The position numbers and the translations under genes are program-made. Under the pieces are notes generated by a model. That model saw nothing but the letters and a program-made list of their open reading frames with translations. It was not told the DNA's origin and did no database searches. A stretch of DNA of 64,000 bases, from the NCBI RefSeq assembly GCF_003330765.1, contig NZ_CP024903.1, positions 372,001 to 436,000 of the forward strand, written 5' to 3'. Shown in pieces: positions 43,535 to 52,510 of this stretch; the stretch's first letter is position 1, and each line of letters opens with the position of its first letter. Origin of the DNA: Burkholderia pyrrocinia (lineage in GTDB: Bacteria; Pseudomonadota; Gammaproteobacteria; Burkholderiales; Burkholderiaceae).

Positions 43535-44724
43535 TGCACCACGACAACCTTCATACCGCCGCGCAGCCGGCCGCACTGAACGATCCGGCACTCGACGCGC
43601 GTCGCGCGACGCGCCGCAAGCGCTTCACCGTGTTCTTCGCGGTCGTGCTGCTGGCCGCGCTCGCGTGGATCGCGTTCTGGCTGTTGAGCGACCGTTATTA
43701 CGAAGACACCGACGATGCGTATGTCGCGGGCAGCATCGTGCAGGTCGCCGCGCAGATCCCGGGCGCCGTGACCGACGTGGTCGTCGCCGATACGCAGGCC
43801 GTGCGCGCCGGGCAGACGCTCGTGCGGCTCGACGACACCGAGGCGTCCGTCGCGTTCGCGCAGGCGAAGGCGCAGCTCGCGCAGGCCGTGCGGCAGGTCG
43901 CGAACGCGAAGATCTCGAACACGATGTACGTCGAAGCCGTGAATGCGCGGCGCGCCGACCTGTCGCTCGCGCAGCGTGCGTTCGTGGCGCGCTCGGGCGC
44001 ATCGGTCGAGATCGTCGCGCCCGAGGAGCTGGCGCGTGCGCGTGCGGCGGTGGCCGGCGCGCAGGCGAATCTCGCGGCCGCGCAGGCGCAGCTCGACGCG
44101 GCGCGTGCGCTCGGCAGCAAGCTGCCGGTCGACGAGAGCCCGGCCGTCGTGCAGGCGGCCGCGCAGTTCAAGCTCGCGTACCGGAACCTGAAGCGCACGA
44201 CGATCGTCGCGCCCGTCGACGGCACGATCGGGCAACGCTCGGTGCAGGTCGGCCAGCAGGTCGGGCCCGGCGTGCCGCTGATGTCGATCGTGCAGTTGAA
44301 CCGGCTGTGGATCGACGCGAATTTCAAGGAAGGGCAGATCCGCCACATGCGTGTCGGGCAGCCGGTCGAGATCGTGTCGGATCTCTACGGCTCGCGCATC
44401 GCCTATCGCGGCCGCGTGCAGGGCTTCTCGGCGGGCACGGGCAGTGCGTTCTCGATGCTGCCGTCGCAGAATGCGGCCGGCAACTGGATCAAGGTCGTGC
44501 AGCGCGTGCCGGTCGTGATCGCGATCGATCCGCGCGACCTGGCCGCGCATCCGCTGCGTGTCGGGCTGTCGATGCGCGCGACGGTCGACACGCGCGACCG
44601 CAACGGCCATGCGCTGGACAGCGAGCCGCCGACGCCGGCCGTCAGCACGCGCGTGCACGACGGCGTCGCGAGCGACGCGGAAGCGGCGGCCGCCGCGATC
44701 GTCCGCGAGAATCAGGGCGGGTAA
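43534..44724 (+). CDS. HlyD/EmrA-family membrane fusion protein of the rhl cluster
   Basis: 396-residue periplasmic adaptor with one N-terminal membrane anchor (about 30-51). Biotinyl-lipoyl halves (PGAVTDVVVADTQAVRAGQTLVRLD and APVDGTIGQRSVQVGQQVGPG) flank an Ala-rich coiled-coil hairpin (about 110-200). The start codon shares its A with the stop of the outer-membrane gene. It completes a tripartite pump with the DHA2 transporter and NodT-type channel. Confidence 0.92.
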   Translation: MHHDNLHTAAQPAALNDPALDARRATRRKRFTVFFAVVLLAALAWIAFWLLSDRYYEDTDDAYVAGSIVQVAAQIPGAVTDVVVADTQAVRAGQTLVRLDDTEASVAFAQAKAQLAQAVRQVANAKISNTMYVEAVNARRADLSLAQRAFVARSGASVEIVAPEELARARAAVAGAQANLAAAQAQLDAARALGSKLPVDESPAVVQAAAQFKLAYRNLKRTTIVAPVDGTIGQRSVQVGQQVGPGVPLMSIVQLNRLWIDANFKEGQIRHMRVGQPVEIVSDLYGSRIAYRGRVQGFSAGTGSAFSMLPSQNAAGNWIKVVQRVPVVIAIDPRDLAAHPLRVGLSMRATVDTRDRNGHALDSEPPTPAVSTRVHDGVASDAEAAAAAIVRENQGG

Positions 44725-44744
44725 CGCCTGCTGAAAAAAGGGCC

Positions 44745-44771
44745 GGGCCGGCCGCCAGGATCGGCCGGCCC
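44745..44771 (+). terminator. Hairpin after the rhl operon
   Basis: GGGCCGGCCG (44745-44754) pairs with CGGCCGGCCC (44762-44771), loop CCAGGAT, 20 bp after the last rhl gene. No T-run, so it may be a modest terminator. Confidence 0.55.
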
Positions 44772-44969
44772 GCTGCGCTCCCCGCCTTCCCGTCGTTTCC
44801 CGGCCGGACTTTCGCGTTTCCGCCATCGATGTCGGCGCCGTTCAAACACGTGTCGCGTTTGAGACATCGGCGCCCCTGCCTCCGGGACTACTCTCGAACA
44901 GCACGTTGCGTGTGCGCCGCATAGGCCGGCGCGCCGCCGCGCCATCCAACGAGACATGGAGACAATACG

Positions 44970-46166
44970 ATGAGCAGCAATCGAGGTGTCGTCTATCTTG
45001 GACCGGGCCAGGTCGAAGTCCAGAACATCGATTATCCGAAGATGGTCGATCCGAGCGGCCGTGCGATCGGGCACGGCGTGATTCTCAAGGTGGTCAGCAC
45101 GAACATCTGCGGCTCCGACCAGCACATGGTGCGCGGCCGTACGACCGCACCGGTCGGCCTCGTGCTCGGTCACGAGATCACCGGCGAGGTGGTCGAAGTG
45201 GGCCGCGACGTCGAGACGCTGAAGCTCGGCGATCTCGTGTCGGTGCCGTTCAACGTCGCGTGCGGTCGCTGCGCGATGTGCAAGGACACGCATACGGGCG
45301 TATGCCTGAACGTGAACCCGTCGCGTGCCGGCGGCGCATACGGCTACGTCGACATGGGCGGCTGGATCGGCGGCCAGGCCGAGTACGTGCTCGTGCCGTA
45401 CGCGGATTTCAACCTGCTGAAATTCCCCGACCGCGACCAGGCGATGGCGAAGATCCGCGATCTCACCTGCCTGTCCGACATTCTGCCGACCGGTTATCAC
45501 GGCGCGGTGAGCGCGGGCGTGAAGCCGGGCTCGACGGTCTATATCGCGGGTGCGGGCCCGGTCGGGATGGCGGCGGCCGCATCGGCGCGCCTGCTCGGCG
45601 CGGCCGTGACGATCGTCGGCGACATGAACGCGGAGCGCCTCGCGCACGCGAGGGCGATGGGCTTCGAGACGGTCGACCTGTCGAAGGACGCATCGCTCGG
45701 CGAGCAGATCGAGCAGATTCTCGGCGTGCCCGAGATCGACTGCGCGGTCGACTGCGTCGGCTTCGAGGCGCACGGCCACGGTTCGTCGGGTCACTCGGAG
45801 GAAGCGCCCGCGACGGTGCTGAACTCGCTGATGGAAATCACGCGGCCGGCCGGCGCGATCGGCATCCCGGGCCTGTACGTGACGGACGATCCGGGCGCGA
45901 AGGACAAGGCCGCGCAGCACGGCAGCCTGAGCATCCGCCTCGGCCTCGGCTGGGCGAAGTCGCATTCGTTCTTCACGGGCCAGACGCCGGTGCTGAAGTA
46001 CAACCGCAACCTGATGCAGGCGATCCTGTTCGACCGGCTGCCGATCGCGAAGATCGTCAACGTCGAAGTGATTTCGCTCGACCAGGCGCCGGAAGGCTAT
46101 AAGAAGTTCGACGGCGGCGCGCCGCGCAAATTCGTCATCGACCCGCACGGGTTGCTGGCGGCCTGA
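44970..46166 (+). CDS. fdhA: Glutathione-independent formaldehyde dehydrogenase
   Basis: 398-residue zinc alcohol-dehydrogenase-family enzyme that oxidises formaldehyde to formate with NAD. Catalytic zinc ligands Cys47 (NICGSD) and His68 (GHEI); structural zinc Cys98, Cys101, Cys104, Cys112; dinucleotide motif GAGPVGM near 190. The sequence closely follows the Pseudomonas putida-type enzyme with its long GHGSSGHSEEAPATVLN insert. Formaldehyde is released by demethylation of dimethylglycine and sarcosine, so this gene fits the betaine pathway encoded on both sides of it. Monocistronic. Confidence 0.94.
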   Translation: MSSNRGVVYLGPGQVEVQNIDYPKMVDPSGRAIGHGVILKVVSTNICGSDQHMVRGRTTAPVGLVLGHEITGEVVEVGRDVETLKLGDLVSVPFNVACGRCAMCKDTHTGVCLNVNPSRAGGAYGYVDMGGWIGGQAEYVLVPYADFNLLKFPDRDQAMAKIRDLTCLSDILPTGYHGAVSAGVKPGSTVYIAGAGPVGMAAAASARLLGAAVTIVGDMNAERLAHARAMGFETVDLSKDASLGEQIEQILGVPEIDCAVDCVGFEAHGHGSSGHSEEAPATVLNSLMEITRPAGAIGIPGLYVTDDPGAKDKAAQHGSLSIRLGLGWAKSHSFFTGQTPVLKYNRNLMQAILFDRLPIAKIVNVEVISLDQAPEGYKKFDGGAPRKFVIDPHGLLAA

Positions 46167-46195
46167 TGCGCTAGCTTTCGACACGCGCAACGCGA

Positions 46196-46231
46196 AACGG
46201 GCGGCTCCGGAAACGGGCCGCCCGTTTTCGT
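46196..46231 (+). terminator. Terminator after fdhA
   Basis: AAACGGGCGGC (46196-46206) / GCCGCCCGTTT (46218-46228), followed by TTTC; 30 bp after the fdhA stop. Confidence 0.85.
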
Positions 46232-46280
46232 TGCGGGTTGCGGGGGCAACGAGGCGGGCGCGAACGGCCGGACCACGCAC

Positions 46281-47039
46281 TCAGCGGCCGCGATAGAGCT
46301 TCGCGACTTCGGCGTGGCTGGGTGCGGTGCGTCGCACATGGCCGGTGTGCAGGCTCACGCGGCGGATCGCATGCGTGCGATGTGCGGGTGCGCGGCTGCC
46401 ACGCCAGTCGACCTGGCGAACCGCGCCAGAGTGAAGCCGGTCACGCGCGCGCATCGACGGCGCGGCCCGCGCAACCGGCATCGGGCTGGCGGGTTCAATG
46501 GCGCTCGGGCCGCCGTGTTGCTGATTGGCCGCCAGTTGCGTTCCGTCAGTCGAATGAAACGGATAGACGGGCGCCGGCAAGACCGGCAGCACCGGATCGT
46601 TCGATGCATGCACGACGGATTCGATCGCTGCCGCGCCGGATGTATTGGAACCGCGACAAACGGGATCGGCCTTGCACGTGCGGTCGACCGTCACGTAGCC
46701 GCCGACCAGCAGCACGAGCGTCAGGATGCTCATGATCGGCGCGCTCGATGCGCGCGGCCGCCGGAACGCCGCATTGCGAAGCGTCCGCGCGACGCGTGAC
46801 GACCACGTAAAGAAGGACTGCACCGTATGCGTGGCGCGCGTGTCGTCCGGCGCGCGGCGGATCGGCTCGAACGGCCAGTTCCACCGGCCGCAAGCAGGGC
46901 AGTGCTCGAGCGCGCGGAACGCGACGAATCCGCACTGCGTGCAGCGGCAGCAGGCCGTATGCCGCGACCTCGCATGGGCGTTCAGGACGCCCGTCAACGT
47001 GTCGCGTGCGACGATTTTCCGGTTGAGCAGGATGCGCAT
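46281..47039 (-). CDS. Zinc-ribbon membrane protein of unknown function
   Basis: 252-residue protein. N-terminal zinc-ribbon-like motif CRCTQCG...CPACG (Cys33, Cys36, Cys47, Cys50), then a basic stretch, one membrane helix at about 102-118 (SILTLVLLVGGYVTV), then a poorly structured periplasmic tail rich in Ala, Pro, Arg and His. The start at 47039 gives a normal N-terminus; the frame upstream overlaps promoter DNA. It follows the aldolase gene by 55 bp on the same strand. No known family was recognised. Confidence 0.68.
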   Translation of the reverse strand: MRILLNRKIVARDTLTGVLNAHARSRHTACCRCTQCGFVAFRALEHCPACGRWNWPFEPIRRAPDDTRATHTVQSFFTWSSRVARTLRNAAFRRPRASSAPIMSILTLVLLVGGYVTVDRTCKADPVCRGSNTSGAAAIESVVHASNDPVLPVLPAPVYPFHSTDGTQLAANQQHGGPSAIEPASPMPVARAAPSMRARDRLHSGAVRQVDWRGSRAPAHRTHAIRRVSLHTGHVRRTAPSHAEVAKLYRGR

Positions 47040-47094
47040 CGTTCGATGAGGACAGTCGTGATCGATTGATCGGGCGAACTTCGCCCGCCTCCGT

Positions 47095-48117
47095 TCAGGC
47101 GGCGCGTTCCATCGCGGCCTCGTACCGACCGCGGCAGGCCGCACCGTTCAGGCGCGCGCGCAGCAGCAAGGTGTCCTGCGCGGCGCGTACGTTGGCCGCC
47201 TGTCCCTTCCACGCGGCAAGCGGCGGCTCCTGCAGTGCGCGTCCGTACGAAAAGCTCAACAGCCACGGCCGCCCGGAGAGGCGATTCATCGCGTCGAGAT
47301 TGACGGTCGCTTCCTCGGGCGTCTGTCCGCCGGACAGGAAGAAGATGCCGGGCACTTCGGCCGGCACGACGCTGCGCAACAGGCGCACCGTCGCATCGGC
47401 GACCACAGCGGGCGTCGGCTGCGCCGCGTGCGTGTTGCCGGGAACGACCATGCTGGGCTTGAGCAGCATGTGCGCCAGCACGACCCGATGCCGATGCAGC
47501 GCGTCGAACACCGCATGCAGCACCGCGTCGGTTACTGCCGCGCAACGCCCGATCGAGTGGTCGCCATCGATCAGCACTTCCGGTTCGACGATCGGCACGA
47601 CGCCGGCCTCCTGGCAGATCGCCGCGTAGCGCGCCAGCGCTTCGGCATTCGCTTCGATTGCGGCGCGGCCCGGCAGCGTGGCGGAGACGTTGTACACCGC
47701 GCGCCATTTCGCGAAACGCGCGCCTTGCCGCTTGTAGCCGTCGAGACGCGCCGCGAGCCCGTCCAGCCCTTGCGTGATTTCGTCGCCGGGCGCGAGGGCG
47801 AGCGCAATCTTGCCGGCGTCGACCTTGATGCCGGGCACGATCTGCTGGCGCGCCGCGAGTTCGGGCAACGGCGTGCCGTCGTCTGCACATTGCCCGAGCG
47901 TCTCTTCATACAGGATCACGCCGCTGATGAATTCGCCGAGGCCCGGCGTCGACAGCAACAGGCTGCGCCATGCGCGGCGGTTCTCTTCCGTCGATTCGAC
48001 CGCAATCGTCTTGAAGCGTTTCGCGATGGTCGGTCCGCTTTCGTCGGCAGCCAGCAAGCCTTTGCCGTCCTGTACGAGGGCCTCGATGGTCGCCTGGAGT
48101 TCGCGCTCGGTGCTCAT
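47095..48117 (-). CDS. Class I fructose-bisphosphate aldolase
   Basis: 340-residue Schiff-base aldolase that reversibly splits fructose 1,6-bisphosphate into dihydroxyacetone phosphate and glyceraldehyde 3-phosphate. N-terminal GKGLLAADES motif (about 19-27), conserved KWRAVYNVS (137-145), and the Schiff-base Lys220 in HMLLKPSMV. It is the eukaryote-like class I form, which is scattered among proteobacteria. Cytoplasmic, metal-independent. Divergent spacing suggests its own promoter in 48118-48329. Confidence 0.94.
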   Translation of the reverse strand: MSTERELQATIEALVQDGKGLLAADESGPTIAKRFKTIAVESTEENRRAWRSLLLSTPGLGEFISGVILYEETLGQCADDGTPLPELAARQQIVPGIKVDAGKIALALAPGDEITQGLDGLAARLDGYKRQGARFAKWRAVYNVSATLPGRAAIEANAEALARYAAICQEAGVVPIVEPEVLIDGDHSIGRCAAVTDAVLHAVFDALHRHRVVLAHMLLKPSMVVPGNTHAAQPTPAVVADATVRLLRSVVPAEVPGIFFLSGGQTPEEATVNLDAMNRLSGRPWLLSFSYGRALQEPPLAAWKGQAANVRAAQDTLLLRARLNGAACRGRYEAAMERAA

Positions 48118-48329
48118 GTGATTCCTCCGTTGAAACCGCCATCCGGCACCACGTTCGTGCCGGTCGGTTTTTTTTTGCTCGTTATCCGGTGTGCGGCTTT
48201 TTCCGCCGCCCGCTTCACATCGCCACGCCTGCCTTTCGATCTATATTCTTTGTCGCGCGCCGGTCAGAACGCAAGTCGCAACGCGCATGCCGCGTATGAT
48301 CGGCGCGCGTGCGGACGGCATCTTCCGTA
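48118..48329. other. Intergenic region upstream of the aldolase gene
   Basis: About 210 bp between the MocR-type gene stop and the aldolase start, both on the minus strand. A GGAGG-like site precedes the aldolase ATG. An oligo-A tract near 48169-48176 (minus strand) lies in the likely promoter. Confidence 0.35.
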
Positions 48330-49754
48330 CTAGTGCGTGTGCCGTTGCCGCGCCACCAGCGCGCCGATGGTCTGCATCGCGTGTTCGACGGCGGGCGTCC
48401 ACGGCCGGCCGTAGTTGAGCCGCACGTAACGACGGAATCCGCCGGTCGCGGAAAAGATCGGCCCCGGCGCGATGCTGACGCCGTTTTCCATCGCTTCGCC
48501 GAACAGGTGCATCGCATCGACGCGCGGCGGCAGTTCGATCCACAGGAAATACCCGCCGAGCGGCGCGAACACTTCGGTGTCGGCCGGAAAATACGCGCGC
48601 ACGGCCGCCAGCATCTGCGCCTGGTGCGCGGCGAGATTGCGTCGCAGTTTCCGCAGGAAGCGGTCGTATGCGCCGTCGCGCAGGTAGTTCGCAATCGCCA
48701 TTTGCGCGGGCACGTCGGCCGACGGCGCGCTCGCGCTCTTCGCCTGCCGGATCTGCCGCACGTAGCGTCCGGCCGCGACCCAGCCGATCCGGAACCCCGG
48801 CGCGAGACATTTCGAAAACGAACCGCAATGCAGGACGAGCCCGCTGTCGTCATACAGTTTGGCGGGGCGCGTGGGCGTCGTCCCGAAATGCAGTTCGCCA
48901 TACACGTCGTCCTCGATCAGCGGCACGCCGCGCGACGCGAGCAGGTCGATCAGCGCGCGCTTGCGCTCGTCGGTCATCGTCGCGCCGGTCGGGTTGTGGA
49001 AGGACGTCATGAACCAGCAGGCGCGCACCGGATGCGTGTCGAGTGCCTCGACGAGCGCATCGAGGTCGAGGCCCGTGCGCGGGTCGACCGGAATCTCGAC
49101 GGCCTTCAGGTGCAGGCGCTGCACGGCCTGCAGCACCGCGTGGAATGCCGGTCGTTCGATCGCGACGATGTCGCCCGGGCGCGTCAGCGCCTGCAGGCAG
49201 AGCGTCAGCGCTTCGAGCGCGCCGGTCGTGATGACGATCTCGTCCAGCGGCAACACCGTGCCCGCGTTCAGGTAGCGCAACGCGATCTGCCGGCGCAGCG
49301 CGTCGTGGCCGGGCGGCAAGCCGGACAGCAGTTTCGTGCGGTCCATGTTGCGGGCCGCCGACGCGACGTAGCGCCACAGGCTGCTCATCGGGAACAGCGA
49401 ATAGCTGGCGAATGCGGAGCCGAGCGGGACGATGTCCTCGCACTTGAGCGAGTCGAGCAGGCGGGACAGCACGTCGTCGCCGCCACCGGTTTGCGCGGCG
49501 GCCGGCTTGCGCGGCGGTTCGTGGCCGAACCGCACGCGTTTGTCTTCGAGGTTCGCAACAAAATAACCGGACCGCGCACGCGCGATGATCAGACCCTCGC
49601 TTTCGAGCGCGTAGTACGCGCGAAACACGGTGGACGGGCTCACGCCATACGCGCGGCAGGCGGCGCGCACGGTGGGGATGCGCGTACCGGCTGCCAGGTC
49701 GCCGCGCCGGATTGCATCGGCGATGGTCTGTGCCAGCGCCGCATGTCGCTTCAT
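48330..49754 (-). CDS. MocR-type regulator (GntR helix-turn-helix plus aminotransferase domain)
   Basis: 474-residue fusion of an N-terminal GntR-type winged helix (about 1-70; AGTRIPTVRAACRAYGVSPSTVFRAYYALESEGLI) and a class I aminotransferase-like domain. The PLP-binding Lys is in HCGSFSKCLAPGFRIGW and the NPTG loop in SFHNPTGATM. MocR proteins sense amino acids or pyridoxal phosphate and regulate adjacent operons. It is divergent from the exported discoidin protein gene and upstream of the aldolase on the same strand. Effector unknown. Confidence 0.91.
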   Translation of the reverse strand: MKRHAALAQTIADAIRRGDLAAGTRIPTVRAACRAYGVSPSTVFRAYYALESEGLIIARARSGYFVANLEDKRVRFGHEPPRKPAAAQTGGGDDVLSRLLDSLKCEDIVPLGSAFASYSLFPMSSLWRYVASAARNMDRTKLLSGLPPGHDALRRQIALRYLNAGTVLPLDEIVITTGALEALTLCLQALTRPGDIVAIERPAFHAVLQAVQRLHLKAVEIPVDPRTGLDLDALVEALDTHPVRACWFMTSFHNPTGATMTDERKRALIDLLASRGVPLIEDDVYGELHFGTTPTRPAKLYDDSGLVLHCGSFSKCLAPGFRIGWVAAGRYVRQIRQAKSASAPSADVPAQMAIANYLRDGAYDRFLRKLRRNLAAHQAQMLAAVRAYFPADTEVFAPLGGYFLWIELPPRVDAMHLFGEAMENGVSIAPGPIFSATGGFRRYVRLNYGRPWTPAVEHAMQTIGALVARQRHTH

Positions 49755-50014
49755 GCCTGCCCTCCGGCCGATCGGGGCCTCGCTGAAAAAAGAGTAGCAC
49801 GGCATCCGTCGCGCGCAATCCCGCCTGATCCGTATGTTTTTTACGCGCTCTGATCCTTTTCTTTCGTCTGACAAGCGGGCATCCTCCCGCAAGTTTTGTT
49901 CCCGATGTCCGATCGATACGGAAATCACGCTGTCCGGCGGAGGATCCGTGGCTCCCGCGCATCCCGCGCGTGGCCTTGTCTACGGCGTCCTTACCTTATC
50001 CGGAAGCATTCAGC
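49755..50014. other. 260-bp divergent intergenic region
   Basis: Between the MocR-type gene (minus) and the exported discoidin protein gene (plus), so the likely site of MocR control. No clear repeated operator was found by eye. Confidence 0.35.
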
Positions 50015-51427
50015 GTGAAATTGAAGACCCTCGTCGCGGGCCTGGTGGCCGGCATCGCCCTCAACCTGTTCGGCGGCGCCGCACAAGCCGCCTGTATCAG
50101 CAATCCCGCAGCCCAGTCGAACGCGTCGTTTCCCGCCGCACTGACCGGCAAGCTCGTCTATCACAGCTACGTCAAGTACGGCGACGGCACGAGCCAGCTG
50201 TTCCTCTACGACTTCTCGGCCCATACGCTGACGCAGCTGAGCAAGAGTTCGTGGGGCATCACCGATCCGATGAACGGCGTGTTCAGCCCCGACGGCAAGT
50301 GGCTCGCGTTCATGGGCATCAGCAACGGCGCATGGAACGTGTTCATGCTGCAGCTCGGCGCCGGCACGCCGCCCGTCAACATGACGAACAGCACGGGCGC
50401 CACGCGCAACGAGGACCCGAAATTCAGCAAGGACGGCAAGACCCTCGTGTTCAAGCAGAACGGCGACGTCAAGCAGGCGACGCTGTCGTACACGAGCGCG
50501 GGCCCGGTGTTCACGTCGGTCGTGAGCCTGACGAACGCGCCGGCCGGCGCCGAATACTCGATGCCGTTTCTCGCGCCGGACGCGAGCGCCGTGTACTACG
50601 CGACCGGCACCGGCTCGAACATGGGGCTGATGAAGCGCACGATCGCGACCGGCGCGACCGCCGTGTTCGATCATCCGGCCGGGCTGCAGACGTACTACCC
50701 GATCGTGCGCGGGGACGGCATGGTGTTCTATGCGCGCTGGAAAGACAGCGGCGCGGCCGACCAGATCTATGCGAAGACCGCGGACCCGGCTTCGACGCCG
50801 AACGCGTTGCCGATCAACGATTGCGTGAGCAACAACTCGGACCCGGCGCCGGTGAGCGGCACGAACTACCTGTTCTTCTCGTCGACGACGGCGGGCGGCT
50901 ATCAGCTCTACGTGGGCGACGTGACGACCGGCCAGCGCTGGAGCCTGTCGCAGTTCGGCGTGAATGCCGACACGACGAAGGCCAAGCTCGGGTCGAGCTA
51001 CTACGGCGGCCCGTCCGTCGCGCAGCCGACGCTGCTGTCGCAAGGGCGTCCGGCCGCCGCGTCGGCGAGCTACAACGCATCGCTCACGCCCGACAAGGCG
51101 TTCGACGGCAACACCACGAGCACGCGCTGGGATTCGCCGGAGGGCGCCGGCGTCGACCCGCAATGGATCTCCGTGGATCTCGGTGCGACGAAGACCATCA
51201 GCAGCATCGATCTCTACTGGGACGCGGGCGCGCTCGTCTACCAGATCCAGACGTCGAACGACAATGCGAACTGGACGACGATCTATTCGACGAGCAACGG
51301 CGTGTCGTACGGGCATGTCACGCTGCCGAACCTGAACGGGCACGGCCGCTACGTGCGGATGCTCGGCACGAAGCGCGCGACCCCGTGGGGCTACGCGCTC
51401 GACGAAATACAGGTGTGGGGTTCGTAA
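50015..51427 (+). CDS. Exported beta-propeller protein with a C-terminal discoidin (F5/8C) domain
   Basis: 470-residue protein. The signal peptide ends near AQA (about residue 25). The middle (about 40-310) has PD40/TolB-like repeats (NGVFSPDGKWLAFMG, NEDPKFSKDGKTLVFKQ, APDASAVYYATG), indicating a beta-propeller. The C-terminus (about 335-470) is an F5/8 type C domain (DKAFDGNTTSTRWDSPEGA, QWISVDLG, IDLYW, RYVRMLGTKR, GYALDEIQVWG) that usually binds carbohydrate. Start is GTG at 50015, giving a proper signal sequence after a GGAAG site. Probably a secreted sugar-binding protein. Terminator follows. Confidence 0.87.
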   Translation: MKLKTLVAGLVAGIALNLFGGAAQAACISNPAAQSNASFPAALTGKLVYHSYVKYGDGTSQLFLYDFSAHTLTQLSKSSWGITDPMNGVFSPDGKWLAFMGISNGAWNVFMLQLGAGTPPVNMTNSTGATRNEDPKFSKDGKTLVFKQNGDVKQATLSYTSAGPVFTSVVSLTNAPAGAEYSMPFLAPDASAVYYATGTGSNMGLMKRTIATGATAVFDHPAGLQTYYPIVRGDGMVFYARWKDSGAADQIYAKTADPASTPNALPINDCVSNNSDPAPVSGTNYLFFSSTTAGGYQLYVGDVTTGQRWSLSQFGVNADTTKAKLGSSYYGGPSVAQPTLLSQGRPAAASASYNASLTPDKAFDGNTTSTRWDSPEGAGVDPQWISVDLGATKTISSIDLYWDAGALVYQIQTSNDNANWTTIYSTSNGVSYGHVTLPNLNGHGRYVRMLGTKRATPWGYALDEIQVWGS

Positions 51428-51434
51428 GCGCAAA

Positions 51435-51463
51435 AAAAAAGCGGCCTTCAAGGCCGCTTTTTT
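51435..51463. terminator. Bidirectional terminator
   Basis: AAAAAAGCGGCCT / AGGCCGCTTTTTT, loop TCA, between the convergent discoidin protein and gbdR-type genes. Confidence 0.9.
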
Positions 51464-51484
51464 ATGGGTCAATCGCTGCGGGGT

Positions 51485-52510
51485 TCACGCATGCAGCACA
51501 TGCGCCGGAAAGGCCGGACCGGCGCTGGCCGCGCCCTGCGCCAACGGCGCGACCTGCTTGCGGCGCTCGCGTGTGGGCGCGACGCCGAACGCGTCGCGAT
51601 AGCTCTTGCTGAAGTGGCATGCCGACTGGAAGCCGCATGCCATCGTGATGTGCATGATCGACATGTCGGTCTGCAGCAGCAGTTCGCGCGCGCGGCGCAG
51701 TCGCAGCGTCAGGTAGTAGTGCGTCGGCGTCATCCCGAGATGCTCGCGGAACAGGCGCTGCAGTTGCCGCTGCGACATGTTCGCAAGCCGCGCGAGCTCC
51801 TCGCGCGACAGCGGCTCCTCGATGTTGTTCTCCATCAGCGAGATCACTTCGAACAGCGACTTGTTCGCCGAGCCGAGCCGAGCGACGAGCGGCATGCGTT
51901 GCTGCGCGCTGGTGTCGCGCACGTGTTCGACGATGAATTGCTCGGCGATCTGCGTGACGCGCGCGGTGCCCACGCGCGCGGCGATCAGGTTCAGCATCAT
52001 GTCGAGCGGCGCGACGCCGCCCGTGCACGTGATGCGGTCGCGGTCGATCACGAACAGTTCCTTCAGGAAGCGCGTGTCCGGAAACTCTTCCTTCAGCGCC
52101 GACATGTTCTCCCAGTGGATCGCGCACGCGTAGCCCGCGAGCAGCCCCGACTTCGCGAGCGCATAGGTGCCCGTGCACAGGCTGCCGAGCGGGAGCCCCA
52201 TGCGTGCGAAGCGGCGCAGCGCCGACAGATGGGCCGGCGTGGTCGCGCGCTGCACGTCGACGCCGCCGCACACGAACACGATGTCGGGTTGCCCCACGCA
52301 TTCGGCCGGGCCCGTGTCGACCGTGAGGCCGTTGCTCGCCGTGACCGGGCCGCCGTCCGGGCTGATCACCGACCAGCGGTAGAGCGGCTGGCCGCTCAGG
52401 TAGTTCGCCATCCGAAGCACCTCGATCGCATTGGTGAATGCGATCATCGTGAAATTCGGTAATGGCATGAACGCGAAGTGGGACAGCGACGCTGTGCGGT
52501 CGGGCGACAT
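51485..52510 (-). CDS. gbdR: GbdR-type AraC-family regulator of glycine betaine catabolism
   Basis: 341-residue regulator. A DJ-1/PfpI-like (GATase1) N-terminal domain spans about 10-180 (SLCTGTYALAKSGLL; TCTGGVAPLDMMLNLI), and an AraC/XylS double helix-turn-helix lies at about 225-320 (LANMSQRQLQRLFREHLGMTPTHYYLTLRLRRAREL; ACGFQSACHFSKSYRDAFGVAP). This is the architecture of Pseudomonas GbdR, which activates glycine betaine and dimethylglycine catabolism genes on sensing these compounds. The gene is immediately upstream of and divergent from glyA and the dgc/gbc run, strongly supporting the assignment. Confidence 0.87.
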   Translation of the reverse strand: MSPDRTASLSHFAFMPLPNFTMIAFTNAIEVLRMANYLSGQPLYRWSVISPDGGPVTASNGLTVDTGPAECVGQPDIVFVCGGVDVQRATTPAHLSALRRFARMGLPLGSLCTGTYALAKSGLLAGYACAIHWENMSALKEEFPDTRFLKELFVIDRDRITCTGGVAPLDMMLNLIAARVGTARVTQIAEQFIVEHVRDTSAQQRMPLVARLGSANKSLFEVISLMENNIEEPLSREELARLANMSQRQLQRLFREHLGMTPTHYYLTLRLRRARELLLQTDMSIMHITMACGFQSACHFSKSYRDAFGVAPTRERRKQVAPLAQGAASAGPAFPAHVLHA

